A stretch of 64,000 nt of DNA from Solea solea (Eukaryota > Chordata > Actinopteri > Pleuronectiformes > Soleidae), in NCBI RefSeq assembly GCF_958295425.1, contig NC_081138.1:19900886-19964885 (forward strand). Reading direction: 5' to 3'. The position numbers and the translations under genes were made by a program. Position 1 is the stretch's first letter. Every line of letters starts with the position of its first letter. Below, in pieces: positions 49,602-61,770 of the stretch. Under the pieces are notes generated by a model, which had not been told where the DNA came from, ran no database searches, and was given only the letters and a program-made list of their open reading frames with translations.

Positions 49602-51386
49602 AAACAGTGAAATAATCCCACAGCTCTCCAAGCAGCTGTCTCTAACAGCCCAACTTCTTCCACCTATACAAAGAGGACTCTCTTCTTCTCACCCCTACAT
49701 AAATCCATTATTATGATGAAGAAGCAAACTCTTCCAATAACCTATTTCTGATGGCCATGGTTTTCATGCTGAAAAGTTAAAATGGAGAAACAGGAAAATA
49801 AAAACGATGCAAATCAGTCCCAAAGGTGAGGCTAGAAAGGGTGCAGGAATACATGAACAAAACCACCCATGATTTTTTTTTTTCTTTACATGACAATAGA
49901 AGAGGAAACCTTCATCACAGGGTGGGTTGATTGAAAACCTTTAGTATTCAGTCTGAAAGAGACCGATCCAGTGATCAAAGTGGCACAAAGAAAGAAAGAG
50001 AGTGTGAGGAAGAAAATCACGTTTATTGTTCCCATCTCCCTGTCTATCATCTGAAACTGGAAAGATAACACTTATTGGACATCAGTGTCAATGACAGCCA
50101 ACGGCCTGGCTCTGTGAAAGATATGTTTATGCCAGCCATAAGATATACTTTATGGCTGGCAATCCCTCAATGAGGATTTTTCAGCAAGCTTAAAGAGTGG
50201 TTATTGGTAACCTGCTCACAGCGAAAAGGGGAAATTACCATTCTGAAATGACTTGGAGCCACGGCTCAAAAAATGTCTGTCCAAGTACCTTTTCAGCAGA
50301 GCTAGAAAAATCTGACAGAATTTCCCCACCTATCAAAGATTTTATCACGATAGCAACAAAAGAGGGAGAGAGCAGCGAGTGGGAATACCGGTGATATAAC
50401 ACAGTAAGGTAGAATTGTGACTTAGTGCTGGCCCTCTGACACTGGGATTTTACAGTCATTGATTTCTTGCTTTATGTAGTCACACATGCAGCCATTTTTA
50501 TTACAGGCTGTCTGATGTGTTACAATAGTGCAGCCTGTATTTTACGGTTTGAAAAAGACAGAATGTCTACATTGGGCTGTAAATTACCTTTTTTTGAATA
50601 GGAAAAAAAACCCTTTAGCTTCAGTAATAAAGATATAATGCTGATTTTGGTTGAGTTTGTGCAGGTGTCTTTGAACACAGCAGCAACCACATGGCCACCG
50701 ATCTGAGAGGTCACCCAATCACTGATGGGTATTCTGCAGCTCTTGGCAGAGGTTGGCCACATTATGGATTCTCTCATTAAAGCCTTTGTACGGGTACAGG
50801 TCAGCTGGGTTTTGACACAAACACACACACTTCCAACCTCACCACACAGCGATGGAAACTGCTGCCACTATATGACCAGTAGTCATGGAAATGAGGGTCA
50901 ACCTTGCCATGCTTTATTCATAAATCTACCGCTGTGGCCACTGATGAGGACAGTGCCTACCTGAAGAGTTTTTTTCCGAAACCATTTGTTGTTTGATTTT
51001 GATAAATGCTGCTGACAACTAAATAATGTTCAAATATTCACTTTTGCAATCGTAAAAAAGAGAATTCACTATAATTATAATCAACTAAATTTATTCTGTA
51101 ATATTTGACAGTATTTATTTAATCAATGCTCTCACAGTTACAAGCAAATGTCACATTTCTTGACATTAATGTCATGAATGTGGTAATATCTGTAATATCT
51201 CCCAGAGTTAGAGTTAATATCAAGATTTTAAATGATGATTTAATAATTAACCACAAACAGTCAATTTCACAAGTTATAAACTTTCATTTTAGGAGGCAAT
51301 TTGCTTCTGTCTTCAAAAGTAATTCAGAGCCAACTGAATCCAGAATGAGGGCGAAATTACAAACAAGTGTATCTAATTATGTTAAA
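49602..51386. other. Intergenic unique sequence
   Basis: No exon or mobile element recognised. It contains a perfect 12 bp hairpin at 50,130-50,161 (listed). Open frames of 61-153 codons show no family, and the largest (51,126-51,587) runs into the SINE. Confidence 0.45.
50130..50161. other. Perfect short hairpin (12 bp stem, 8 nt loop)
   Basis: TGCCAGCCATAA (50,130-50,141) and TTATGGCTGGCA (50,150-50,161) are exact inverted repeats separated by GATATACT. The stem is too short for a microRNA precursor. It has no U-run consistent with a terminator role, which would not be expected in this genome anyway. No function is assigned. Confidence 0.6.
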
Positions 51387-51401
51387 GACATATGTTTGAT
51401 A

Positions 51402-51784
51402 GGGCCACACGGTGGTGTAGTGGTTAGCACTCTCGCCTTGCAGCGAGAAGACCCGGGTTCGAGCCCCGGTTCGAACAAGGGCCTTTCTGCATGGAGTTTG
51501 CATGTTCTCCCCGTGTGTGCGTGGGTTCTCTCCGGGTTCTCCGGCTTCCTCCCACAGTCCAAAAACATGCAATGTGGGGATAGGTAAATTGGACACTCCA
51601 AATTGACCATAGGAGTGAGTGTGAGAGTGAATGGTTGTTTGTCTCTATCTGTGTGTGGCCCTGCGATGGACTGGCGAACTGTCCAGGGTGTACCCCGCCT
51701 ATCGCCCGATGTAGCTGAGATTGGCACAGCACCCCCCGCGACCCTCTGGCAGAGGATAAAGCGGTAGATGATGACTGACTGACT
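51402..51784 (+). mobile_element. Full-length teleost tRNA-derived SINE with perfect 15 bp target-site duplication
   Basis: The 5' head is tRNA-like: box A GGTGTAGTGGTTAGCACTC, then CGCCTTGCAGCG as an anticodon-arm-like hairpin, then box B GGTTCGAGCCC. The body is the conserved block with GCATGGAGTTTGCATGTTCT, CCTCCCACAGTCCAAAAACA and TGTCCAGGGTGTACCCCGCC. The 3' end is CCCCCCGCGACCCTC followed by a GATG/GACT tail. GACATATGTTTGATA flanks it exactly at 51,387-51,401 and 51,785-51,799. Head, body and perfect duplication show a recent LINE-dependent insertion. Open frames translated through it are artefacts. Confidence 0.95.
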
Positions 51785-51799
51785 GACATATGTTTGATA

Positions 51800-52261
51800 T
51801 TTTTGAATCACTTTGTGAAAAATATACTTTGCTTTCTTACTTTATAGATGACAAGATTTCACTCGATACCCCTGTCATCCTGATATGCGAAGAAACTGAT
51901 CCCAAATTACACGTTTTCATCTTGGCCTCGTTATGTAAAATGTGTGATATGTAAGTGTAGGAGCAGCAGTGGCAGCACATGTTTTAAAGTCACTGAAGCA
52001 AACTGAAGTGCAGTGTAGTGCAGTGGCATGTTTAAAAGAGCATGAAGGCTTTGTCAAAATCACAATGCCAATATGTAAATTGGATGCAGGATTGAGGCAA
52101 GAAAACTTCATTTGTACATCAAGAACATTGGAGCGATAATCAACAAGTTAATGTCGTAACAATTCCATTATTATAGAGCAGTGAGGCCTCTGACTGATCA
52201 TGTGAGGGTGATGTACCAGGGGAAAAAAAACTATGAAAAAAGAATACAGACGCATTCAGGC
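51800..52261. other. Intergenic unique sequence
   Basis: Nothing beyond unremarkable unique sequence is visible: no coding signal, and one A-run near 52,222. Confidence 0.45.
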
Positions 52262-52412
52262 AAAATGTATTATTATGAGCTGATCCTGCAGTGTGTGAAT
52301 GGGTATGAAAGATGAGTGATAGGAAAATGTGCTGCACATAGTTGCACTGTATAAAAATGTGAGCTTTGAGTGGTCATCAAGACTAAAAAAGTGCTATATA
52401 AATACAGACCAT
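52262..52412. repeat. Dispersed fish repeat, copy 2 (inverted relative to copy 1)
   Basis: The reverse complement carries TGTGCAGCACATTTTCCTAT, CACTCATCTTTCATACC and CATTCACACACTGCAGG, in the same order as at 45,386-45,432. The other end (GTGCTATATAAATACAGACC) is the familiar terminal phrase of the family in fish. Confidence 0.65.
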
Positions 52413-52989
52413 TAACTATTCAATTCTGTTTAATTTGACCAAAGAAAGAAAATTATATTTTTAAGCACAGCTTTCAACTTAAAGTCACAACAATTATTTA
52501 AATCTGGTACAATTATAATAATTATGTTGTAAAATCCCTCAACTGAAGACCCCATTCCTTTTAATGCCACTCTCTTGGCATTTCTATCGTTCCCAGATAT
52601 AGCTGCACATTGCATTATTTTAAGCCCTAAAGCTTGAATCTTCATAAGCCATCGAACATTTGTCCAGAGACATTTCAAACAATGGCAGTCTTGCAAGAGA
52701 AAAATTATTATTACCATCTTGCCTACAATTAATTATGATCTCATTTGAAGTGAAAATTAGAAGAAAAAAAAAGACGACACATTATGCAACTAGTCTCAGC
52801 TCAGCTTGATCTGTGCACATTTCTTTCTGTTCTTGCTTCCTTTAACAGCAGCCATGTTTCTCTAGTGTGGTGTCCTCAGGCTAAGTACAAGCACACTAAA
52901 CCCCTGTCTGCTTGGTACTGTAAGTCAATGCATAGCAACTCTTTGTTAACCATCTGAAAAATCACTCTGATGTCCCTCACTGCCTTTTG
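52413..52989. other. Intergenic unique sequence
   Basis: No exon or mobile element recognised. AT-rich to about 52,800, then more balanced. Confidence 0.4.
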
Positions 52990-53755
52990 CCGCACCCTGC
53001 TCTTTTCCCAGGACATAGCAGTGACTGTCTGCTCGTTGCTCGTTGCTCCATCATCTCATTCAGGAGGGTGGAAAAAATGCAACTTCAGAGACTGGCTGGC
53101 AGAAGACTCAGACAAGACTTAAGGGTTAGGATGCAATCAAATGGTTCATTCTGCAGGGCTGACAGTACCAGCTCCAAATCACATAGGGGGGGATGGTTGG
53201 TTTTCTGGTGGTTGGTGGGAACAAATCCTATGAGCACCTCATCGTTCCCATCAAGGTTGGGGGAGACTTCCCTGTCTCCAACATTTCCTGGAGGAACTGA
53301 AGGACGTCATAGGCTGTGCAGGAGAGGGCATCTGAAGTCTGAAGTTGCACTGTGATCGAAAGTCTCATCAGCGGTAGGATAATGATGGAGCCCCAGCTCC
53401 CTGCAGGGTTTCAAGCACTGATTGGGATAGCCACATGGCTAACAACTCAAACCACACCCAATTGCCAAAAACCAGATCATATGGAGCCAGGATAATGCCG
53501 ACCTCCTCCGCCTGAACTCTCTATAAGAATAGGTGTAAGAGGAGGAATGGTAGGAAGACGTATAACAGGCCCTGTGGCCATGGATGTGCCACTGCATCCA
53601 TGCCCTGGGGAGTGACGTCTCTCCTTATGGAGAAAAAGAGGGGACAATGAGTTGTCTCCCTGGATGCAAAGAGATCGGCTCTGGCCATGCCGATGGGAGC
53701 TCAAATATCACTCGCAACCTCTGGATGCAGCCTCCAGTCTCCTCTGAGAAGGCCT
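52990..53755 (-). pseudogene. DIRS-like tyrosine-recombinase retrotransposon fragment
   Basis: Read on the minus strand from 53,755 downward, the order of phrases is that of fish DIRS elements. First comes DWRLHPEV, then ADLFASRE (Asp codon 53,674-53,676) with HCPLFFS, the RNase H part of pol. Then comes GMDAVAHPWPQGLLY. After a gap there is VLQFLQEMLETGKSPPTL (about 53,253-53,313) and LELVLSALQNEPFD (about 53,150-53,200), the N-terminal part of the tyrosine recombinase. Stops and frameshifts separate the pieces. The recombinase catalytic Arg/His/Tyr region is not preserved, so the element is dead. Neither terminal repeats nor the reverse transcriptase core was seen. Confidence 0.82.
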
Positions 53756-55786
53756 AGAAGTTTGCCTGATTTCACACAAATAAATAGAAAAGTCCACTTT
53801 ACATTAACAAGCTGACATTATCATGCAGGAAGAGAGAACAACTGGAATTTTTACGCATTTTTTTTTTTTTTTTATTCAATGTAGCCCTATATCACATTCT
53901 AATGATAACTGATGTCTGATATCATAGAGTGAAATGTGCTTCGCATGCTAGAAATTGAATTGGTAGTCATATATTTGCTTTGATGCCATGGGGCAAATAC
54001 AAAGATTCAGTAGATGTGATTCTTGGATATAAATGTAAACATCCTTCCACTGCAGATTCAGATCCCTCTGGCTGATAGAGAGCCCTATTAGAACAATCTT
54101 GTCTGACTTGCACTTAGGGTCTAAGGACAGAGGATGTTGCTTCATTGTAAAGCCCACTGAGGCAAACTTGTTTGTGAATCTGGGCTAAACAAATACAACT
54201 GATTTGATGGGTTTGATTTGTTCCTTTTCCAGTTTGAGGAGGTTTCTACACATACACACACATGCAGGTTTGTGCAGCTATCCTTCTTAGCAACGAGAAG
54301 ATGTTATTGATGCTCACAACAACTATTTACATATTTAGTCCATATTAAAATAACTCAAAATTTGACTTATGTTTTACCACCTTGTGTATTTAGATTATGC
54401 TGAACTTTTCCAACAACGATTTAAACGTCAAGCACTCAGTCCTGTAATTATGCTGTCCTCCAGTCTGTGAACATAAATAAACATTAGTGAAACATTTTAA
54501 ACACTTCCAATACATATTGTTCTTGTTTGCCAATAAAAACAAAAACTATAGACAATAGAAACAAACACTCAGGAGAATGGGTGCACATCAAGTGGCCTCA
54601 TAAGGACCTGGTTTTTTGTCCCCATTCTGACAAGATCAGTGTTTATGACAAAAAATGGTTCTAAAGAGGTAGGTTGGTTAGGTTGAAATCAAGATTAGTT
54701 TTATGAATAGAAAGTTTTATGTATGTATTTTGAAATGTGAGCAACCAAATAAATGTATATTTGAATACTTTCCTCTTCCCCCAAATTAAATAACTTGTAA
54801 AACAGGTAACAGGTCTGCGTGACACCTTTGTAAAGACGTATTTATTGCTTGTGAAAGTTCTTATTTAATTTGATTAATAAATGATCAGACTCAATGAATT
54901 GCATTTTTCATTTAATCTCATTGTATTGCATCGACTTGCACTGTGTTAAATCACATTGTGTTGAATTGCACCATATTGTGATTGGGGTGTAGATAAAATT
55001 GCAGTGCACTGGTAGTTTGCTGCAAATGCATATTGATGTAAGTATCGTATCAGCCTCACTTTAGAGATGCCAAACTCTAATAGGGCATATGTTCTGCGTC
55101 TGCTGGAGTTTCTATTTCATTAAGATGAAAAAAAGTTCTGTAACATCACTGTTTTTATTGTTTCACCTAATCAGATTTCCATTCTTGTTTTATGTCCTTG
55201 TAATTTATTAAGTCTTTCAAGCAAGCAAGCAAGTATTTTCAGAATAATCAGAATAATAGCTGTGTCCCAGCTCAGTGGTTCTATCTTCTGAAGGACACAT
55301 TCTGCTGAAGTCCCAGCTCCCACACAAAACAGTTTGTGATCTGATGGTACATCAACCTAATCATGGACTTATATTCACCTTGAATAAGCACAAGTGCGGG
55401 AGGCACAGCTGTCTCTCGAGCTCTACTGGGACCTAATGGATTATAGAAGCAGACATTGCCATGTTTAAAACCCTTAGAACACAGGACCTGCAAAACTCTG
55501 CAACCTTGATTATGTAAGAGCACGTCATTTGTTAAGTGTGGAGTTAATTGTGCTCCTTCATAATTAACCCTTTCTAGAACCAATTTTGAGACTTTAAGTA
55601 CCAGTCAGTACCAATCACCCTGTCAAGTTCATCACAGACATGCTTTTTGTCCACACCCTTTTTTTTTTTATAAATGAATGAGATTTGTAATTACATTTCA
55701 CTTGATTCTACTTCTCAGTCACCATTCATCTCTACGGAGTTCCCCATAAAGTTTCAGAGTCCATATTTTCATGAGACCGTCGTAAT
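53756..55786. other. Intergenic AT-rich sequence
   Basis: No exon recognised. There is a T-run at about 53,859-53,873. A patch at 54,890-54,990 has irregular repeats of TTGTATTGCA/TTGTGTTGAATTGCA words and may be an old repeat remnant. Confidence 0.4.
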
Positions 55787-55789
55787 GAT

Positions 55790-55833
55790 CCATCCATCCA
55801 TCTATCCATTGTCTACCATTTTATCCTCACAGA
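55790..55833 (-). mobile_element. 3' end fragment of the teleost tRNA-SINE
   Basis: CCATCCATCTATCCATTG followed by TCTACCATTTTATCCTC is the inverted tail (GAGGATAAA..GGTAGA..(GGAT)n) of the SINE seen elsewhere in the window. Only about 45 bp remain. Confidence 0.6.
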
Positions 55834-57739
55834 GTGGAGATGTTCATGCTGACAAAAGAACAGCCAACCACCACTGAAAACAAACGTGTTTGCTACTGAA
55901 TATGCCAACATATCTGCAAGTAAGTTATTCAGCAACAGACATCATTTATAAAAATGCATTCGGAATGCCTCGGTGTTTTTCAATTCTCGCCATTTCAAAA
56001 AAGCCGATCTAGGGTTTACTCGTGTGTGACCCCTCGCTCGGTTTCCTCTGCCTCCCTTCCTTCACCGATGGCTTTCTCTGCTTCTTTTTTGCCGGCTCTG
56101 CTTTGATGAACAACTAAAATAATGTTAATGCTGCCTTGATCTTAGCAGGTACCTGGCTCGGATGGTGTGTGTAGTGCTGTAAAGCAATTGGTGTTTCTCG
56201 TGAGACCCAAGACTTAATGAGACCTCGTGATTCTGAGGGCTCCAGGTCGGCAAGGCAGTTTTTTTTCCGCTAACAGATGGTAGAGTGGAGTGGAGACGTT
56301 CCCCAATCTCCCTGCAACAATTCAACCATCACAGTGACTCAGAAGCTATTAAACGCCTCATATTTCATTACTTTTTATATAGCAATATGGAGAAATTAGA
56401 ATTGAAGACAAACAACAAATAAATAGAAACAAAGCTAATGGAATATAACAAATCAATGAAAAGCATAGAGTTTTAAGATAAATATTTTAAATAATGAAAT
56501 ATTACATACAAAAATACCATCAATAAATATTTCTATACTCAGACAGAAATAAAGTGTGCATATAAAGAGCATGAGTGTGTTGTGTGTGGGAACTCCATTT
56601 ACTCCACTACTCCGACAGAGCAGGATCACTATGGCCCTAAAAGCTCACAGGTAGAGGTTTTCAATATTTCAGTGTTGGCAATGCACACATTACCTGTGGA
56701 CCCATGTTATTTATTATTCATGCCCATTTCAAGCAAGTATGTGGAAGTTGTCATCTGTGAAATGGGTGATGCAGAGTACTCTCTTCAAAAGGAGCACATG
56801 CCTTTGCTATATTCAGTTACCATGAGAAATTAATGAACACAGAAAAACTGTTACAAAAAAAGAAATTCAGTTTCAGCACAACCATTGTGAACATTAATGC
56901 ATATCCTAGTTCAAGCCTGCATTGTCACACATGTCAGCCACCCAGTTCAAGAGATGGATTCTGCTTTGAAGGTTCTGCAGATGAAAGAATGCTCTGGTCT
57001 ACAATTATTTACATTTATAGGCCATCAGTTACTGTAGCTGAGAAACTTCCACACACATTCATGTGCAACTGACCATGCACACATACCAACCCTTCTCACT
57101 CACCACAGTTTTGACTCAGTATTAAGTGATAATTAGAAAAGAGGCTCAAGCGTCTGAATGAAAAAAAAAATGGAAATGATTGTCTTTACCACTTTTCTGG
57201 TATCTGTACAAAGACCTAAAGTTGGTGCATGGTCTGTGACGAAGTGCCTTGACGTGATTTGTACATTTAAAAAAAAAAAAAAAAAAAAAAACAGCAGGTG
57301 GGAGCACTGAGTGGGAAAGAGAAGCCATTCTCCCTGTTACATGACTACATACAGTATGGGTCATTTTTCTTTCTGACTATGAAACCGCCCCATTTCCCTG
57401 TATGGGTTATTTTTCCCTCTAATTCAGTGAGTATTCACATTTATACAACAACATCACTTTAATGGGCCATTGGTTCTTGCTCAATTATCATAATGACAAC
57501 AACCAATTGCAGTTTTCCATATAGGCCACCCAACATAGGTGGCTTTCAGAAATTACCAGAGTAGTGTTTGTCATGGCCAACCTCACGGCCAACGTTGCTA
57601 TTATTTATTCTTTTCATAGGTAGCGGCAGTGCTGAAGGTACACGGGAAATTGAATCCACAACTAACAAGTTTACTAACAGCCTCTGCCTCCTTTTTCCAG
57701 GCTCAGGTTCCCTGGTTTGTGTCTTGAACAAGATTAAAT
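55834..57739. other. Intergenic unique sequence
   Basis: No exon recognised. There is an A-run of more than 20 at about 57,269-57,291. Small open frames are unrelated to known families as far as I can judge. Confidence 0.4.
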
Positions 57740-58280
57740 AATCAATTTAATTCCTGATGTCAGAAAGGATCTTTGTTTGTGATTGGCCAACGTCGGCCAA
57801 GAAATATTTACACAAATCTATTATGGATTTATGTTGCCTGTGCTGCTGCTTGGAAAGCTGCACATTTTCCTTAATAAGCAAAACAAATGTGAGCAGGTTG
57901 ATCCTATGAGCAATCATTTTAATAGGGATTCTAACCATCATTATCCTCGGGTTTAGAAGATCTCGAGTGACCCGGTCAGCACGTGGGGTGCCGGCTTTTT
58001 AAGCAAAGCGACCTCACATCTCGCAACCTCTGGCTTAGCAGGGCTTCTCTCTGTTTGGCTATTTTATGAAGCAGAAAATGCCTCCACAATGCAACTGTTT
58101 TATGATGCATTTCAAGCTTGGCTTGGTGATGGGGACATTGTATTAGGTACTTGTAAAAATCGATGTGCCAGGCCAGACTGGAGCCAGAGCTGAGGTTTGA
58201 CTGCTCTCCTTGGCCCTCAGAGATCATTAAAATAGAGACCTTTAATTGAATGAGGTTTTGACTCATCTAAAGTGCCTGAA
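57740..58280. promoter_or_regulatory. Candidate conserved non-coding element with NFI-like inverted repeat
   Basis: About 540 bp of unique, complex sequence without coding signal. TTGGCC and GGCCAA form an exact inverted repeat at 57,783-57,800 (spacing 6; the usual NFI full site TTGGC-N5-GCCAA has a shorter gap). It is preceded by GGATCTTTGTTTG (TCF/SOX-like) and followed by several AT-core homeodomain words (TTAATAAGC, CATTTTAATAGG, ACCTTTAATTGAATG). The texture is that of a vertebrate enhancer; conservation could not be tested. Confidence 0.28.
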
Positions 58281-61200
58281 AGTACCATAAGCAGTCACAC
58301 ATTCATTACATGTGTGCCACTGAGGGAATCAAATCCTGTCCACAGCAGATCGATGTAAATAAAGAGGGTCGTTTACATACAAAGATCAGGAAAGAAAAAG
58401 CCACAAAGGAAGCAGTGCAAACAGCATTGTTGCACAAGAACAGCAACAACCAGTCGCTTCATGATCTCAGTCAATCTATGATCGATTCATTGTTAATTTG
58501 TTCATCCATCCACTCAGGACTTACAGACACATTTTTGAAGAATATACTGATGATGCTTCAATAACTGAGTGACCAGTGATTGAGGTTTTGAGCTCTGTGC
58601 AGCCCTGGAATGCTCAACTAAACAGTAATCAGTGTTCATTAGTGTAATATTCAGTGCCAACATTGTGTGTGTATGTACGTTTGAACGTATAGAGCACACA
58701 CTGAGAGCCTCCACAGTGTCTTGCAGGGCACAGAGGTCTTATTTGGAAAGAAAGAGTCTGAGGCTAAGCTGTAATTGAATACCAACATGAGTGGTGTTTC
58801 TACTCAGACCTCTGGAGGAGGATCTGACCTTGAAATGTTGCAGCTGATAGACAGGCAACACAAAGACCGGCTGGCTAATTAGATTAAAAACATGGATTCC
58901 ACAGGGGATGGAGATGTGACAAGCACATTGATTCACTACTTCTCCTTAATTTCTATCGCAACCACCTCCTCTCGCCACATCTCTCGTTGTATCAGTCTCA
59001 CCGTGCTGTATATCTTGGCTCAATTTATTTTATATTTCTCTGTTTTCATTGAGACAGTTTTTTTTTAATTACACAATAATGAGTGATTAATTATTTGGGT
59101 TACACATTGAAACACAGATGATTTAATGAATGGCGATAATAAATATGATTTGTCTTGTGTATGATGTGAGATTAGTTCTGCAAATGCTTTACTGTTATGG
59201 CAACATTTTATTGTCGTTATTTATTACTCCCTCAAATGTCACATATGAACTTCTGTTCGTGTATAAGATCAAGCTATTTTTGGAGGGCCATTTCCTGGTA
59301 TAATAAAATAATGTCAGCCATACATTTTTATCTGGTTTCCACACAATTTTACAGTACATACACAGACACCATTAAATAAAAACAAACAATGATAAAGACA
59401 TGTGTGACATTCACCATGTCTTTGTTCCTTTTTTTTCCTCTTTCTTTAAAGTGTAACTAAAGCAGTCCTAAAATCTTGTTTTTCCTCATCATGGTGCTTC
59501 ACCACTTGGCAAGTTGAACTTCCAAATGCCGTTTAGGGCACAGTCAGGTTTTCCACTGCCAGCAACTGCTGCGAATGATAATAGGTATGTTTTGAAGGGG
59601 CCATTTTGTCTCCAAGGCTGCAGCCAGAGGTGATGTTGAAACACTGCCTTTCAGTCTACTATTAAGTTAAAAACTTGTTTTTGAAGAGTCCTCATGTGCT
59701 TCCAAACAAGCAGATAAAGAATAGTGCAGCAGGTTCACACCTTGTGAACATAAGTTGCACCAAGACCACAGGTGGTGGTGTGCATCATAACATTGAATTT
59801 TGGAATCAATTTACCTGACAAAGTATAGTCACAAGGAACTATCGCTATTCTCTCTTCACTTTGATATGTTGTGAAGCAGATTAATTGTGAATCATCTGAG
59901 TTGAGTGACAGAGTATGAACCTTTGTTTATCTCAACAAGGCGTCTAAAAGGAGCAGCTATTTTTATCGAGTTTGTTTATTTGATTTACTATGCTATTGTT
60001 GTTGCACTGACAAACAGATTTGTATTAGTTTGTCGAGAGAGGTAGTGCACATCTTATCGTCTCTCTGAAAAGTGACATGAAAGCATGATATTATCCAAAA
60101 GTCTAAGATCTTCTCTGACATATGTAATTGTATAGAAATACTATCCTTTGCTATCCTGTTTTACTATATATGGTATGTTTTGGTGTAGGTTATTATTGCT
60201 TATTAAAAGGACAAATGAACCCATGACAGTTACAATGTGCTTTATAATTATAGGCTAAAACCTACAAAGAGGAAGAGTAACTAGAGCCCCTGTGCATGTG
60301 GAAGTGAAGTTCATGCTCCTGTGGGGACAGAGCAGCCATGCTGGCACTGCAAAGGGCAGACATAGAAAGAAAGACAGAGACAACCCTCAGCACAAACCTA
60401 GTTAGAGAGCTGAAATGCACAATCATTTCAAATCCTCCCTGGTCCTGCTCTCCAATTAAGCCATCTCCTGTTAACAAGGCTTCAGGCCCTGCTCTCTTTG
60501 GAGACAAAGGACAGTAAACCACTGCATATAATATATATAATAAAATGTCAATGAGTAAATAACATTTCAAAAAGGAAATGACCAAATAACATAAGCTTAC
60601 TTCTGAGATGATACATAGAGTATAATATGGTTAGTACATTTGTCAAAAAAAATAAAAAATTCTATGAATTCTATAAGGAATGGAATAATCTGCTTTGTGT
60701 GTTGGGTATTCTCATCCATACACAAAAGAAAGAGAGAAACATTCATTTGCCTGATTAACAACTTCAGTCATTGTCGTCTTTAATTACAACAAAGTCAACA
60801 GCTCCATTACTACCCCTTCCATCTATCTTTCATCCCCGTGTTCTCTGAGGATTGTGATGTTGGAAGAAAACAGAGCAGGCTTTACTCTCATCTGTAGGCC
60901 CAGCAAGAAGCTCTGCTCCTGCACTGGAATGTAATTAGGATTCAGAGGAAGGTGAGAAATCAAAACTTCCAATGAAAACATGCATCTGTCACTCCTCATC
61001 ATAATTGGTATTCCTTATGCCAACTGAGCTCAGTTCTCTACCAGAGCAAATGCAGTCCTTGAAATTGATTTGCTTAGCACCTACCAAGCCAGTCAACCAG
61101 CTGCCTCAGTCAATAAACCAGCGAGTCAATCAGAAACCATCGTAAGTCCACTAGTAGGGCAGCAGAATCCAGACTGTAAACCAGCTGTTAAACAAGGAGT

Positions 61201-61596
61201 TCAAAAAGTTTATTAGTGAGTTATCTAGTAAAGAAAACAAGTGACACAGCTTTCCACTATCTGTGGTCCTTCGGCATGTCAGTCAGAGGGTGATATACTG
61301 TATATTGCAGTGGCTTCTCTGATGCCGAGACAGCCCACACTAGTGCTGTGCAGAAGGAGAGAGTGATAGATGAGATGATGAGCGTAACAAATGATCCTGT
61401 TCGATAAATGCGTTTCTTAAGCAGCACACGGAAAGTTATGACTTGTCATTAATGATTGTTATGTTTAACATCAGCTATAATATCACCCTTAAGCATGAAT
61501 GAAACCACTTTAACAATGATAGAGATGGCAACGGTAATTTAGTGTAGACTAGCTCCCAGCAGGGGATAATTCTGGAAATGATGCTTTGTCTAAATT
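58281..61596. other. Intergenic unique sequence
   Basis: No exon or mobile element recognised. Two blocks (about 60,290-60,520 and 60,840-61,150) are more complex in composition, with GTAATTAGGATTC and ATAATTGGTATTCC words, and may be conserved elements. T-runs lie near 59,061 and 59,430. Confidence 0.4.
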
Positions 61597-61770
61597 GGGG
61601 CAGCTGTGCAGCAGAGGTTGGAAAAGCAGTCATATGATTGTAGGGTCAAATGTTTGAATGGGGAATCAGGATGAGGAGAATTAACTAGCACCTAAATTCC
61701 TATCATCAAAGTGCCCTTGAACAAGGTGCTGAAGGCAGGCAGTTCGCCCTAAAGTGCTCAAGCCGAACAT
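61597..61770 (+). mobile_element. Degenerate copy of a second tRNA-derived fish SINE
   Basis: GGGGCAGCTGTG at the start, a decayed box B-like GGTCAAATGTTTGAA about 60 bp in, and GTGCCCTTGAACAAGGTGCT near the end follow the layout of a common fish SINE. That family usually begins GGGGCAGCTGTGGCC and carries a TGCCCTTGAGCAAGGCAC phrase. The copy is old, its box A is unrecognisable and no target-site duplication was found. The family identity rests on memory. Confidence 0.5.

Noticed and set aside
51126..51811. Open frames of 120-153 codons around 51.4 kb on both strands
   Set aside because: They are translations of the full-length SINE.
60262..60585. 107-codon open frame with a hydrophobic start
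   Set aside because: No family resemblance, no splice or promoter context; length is within chance expectation for 64 kb on six frames.
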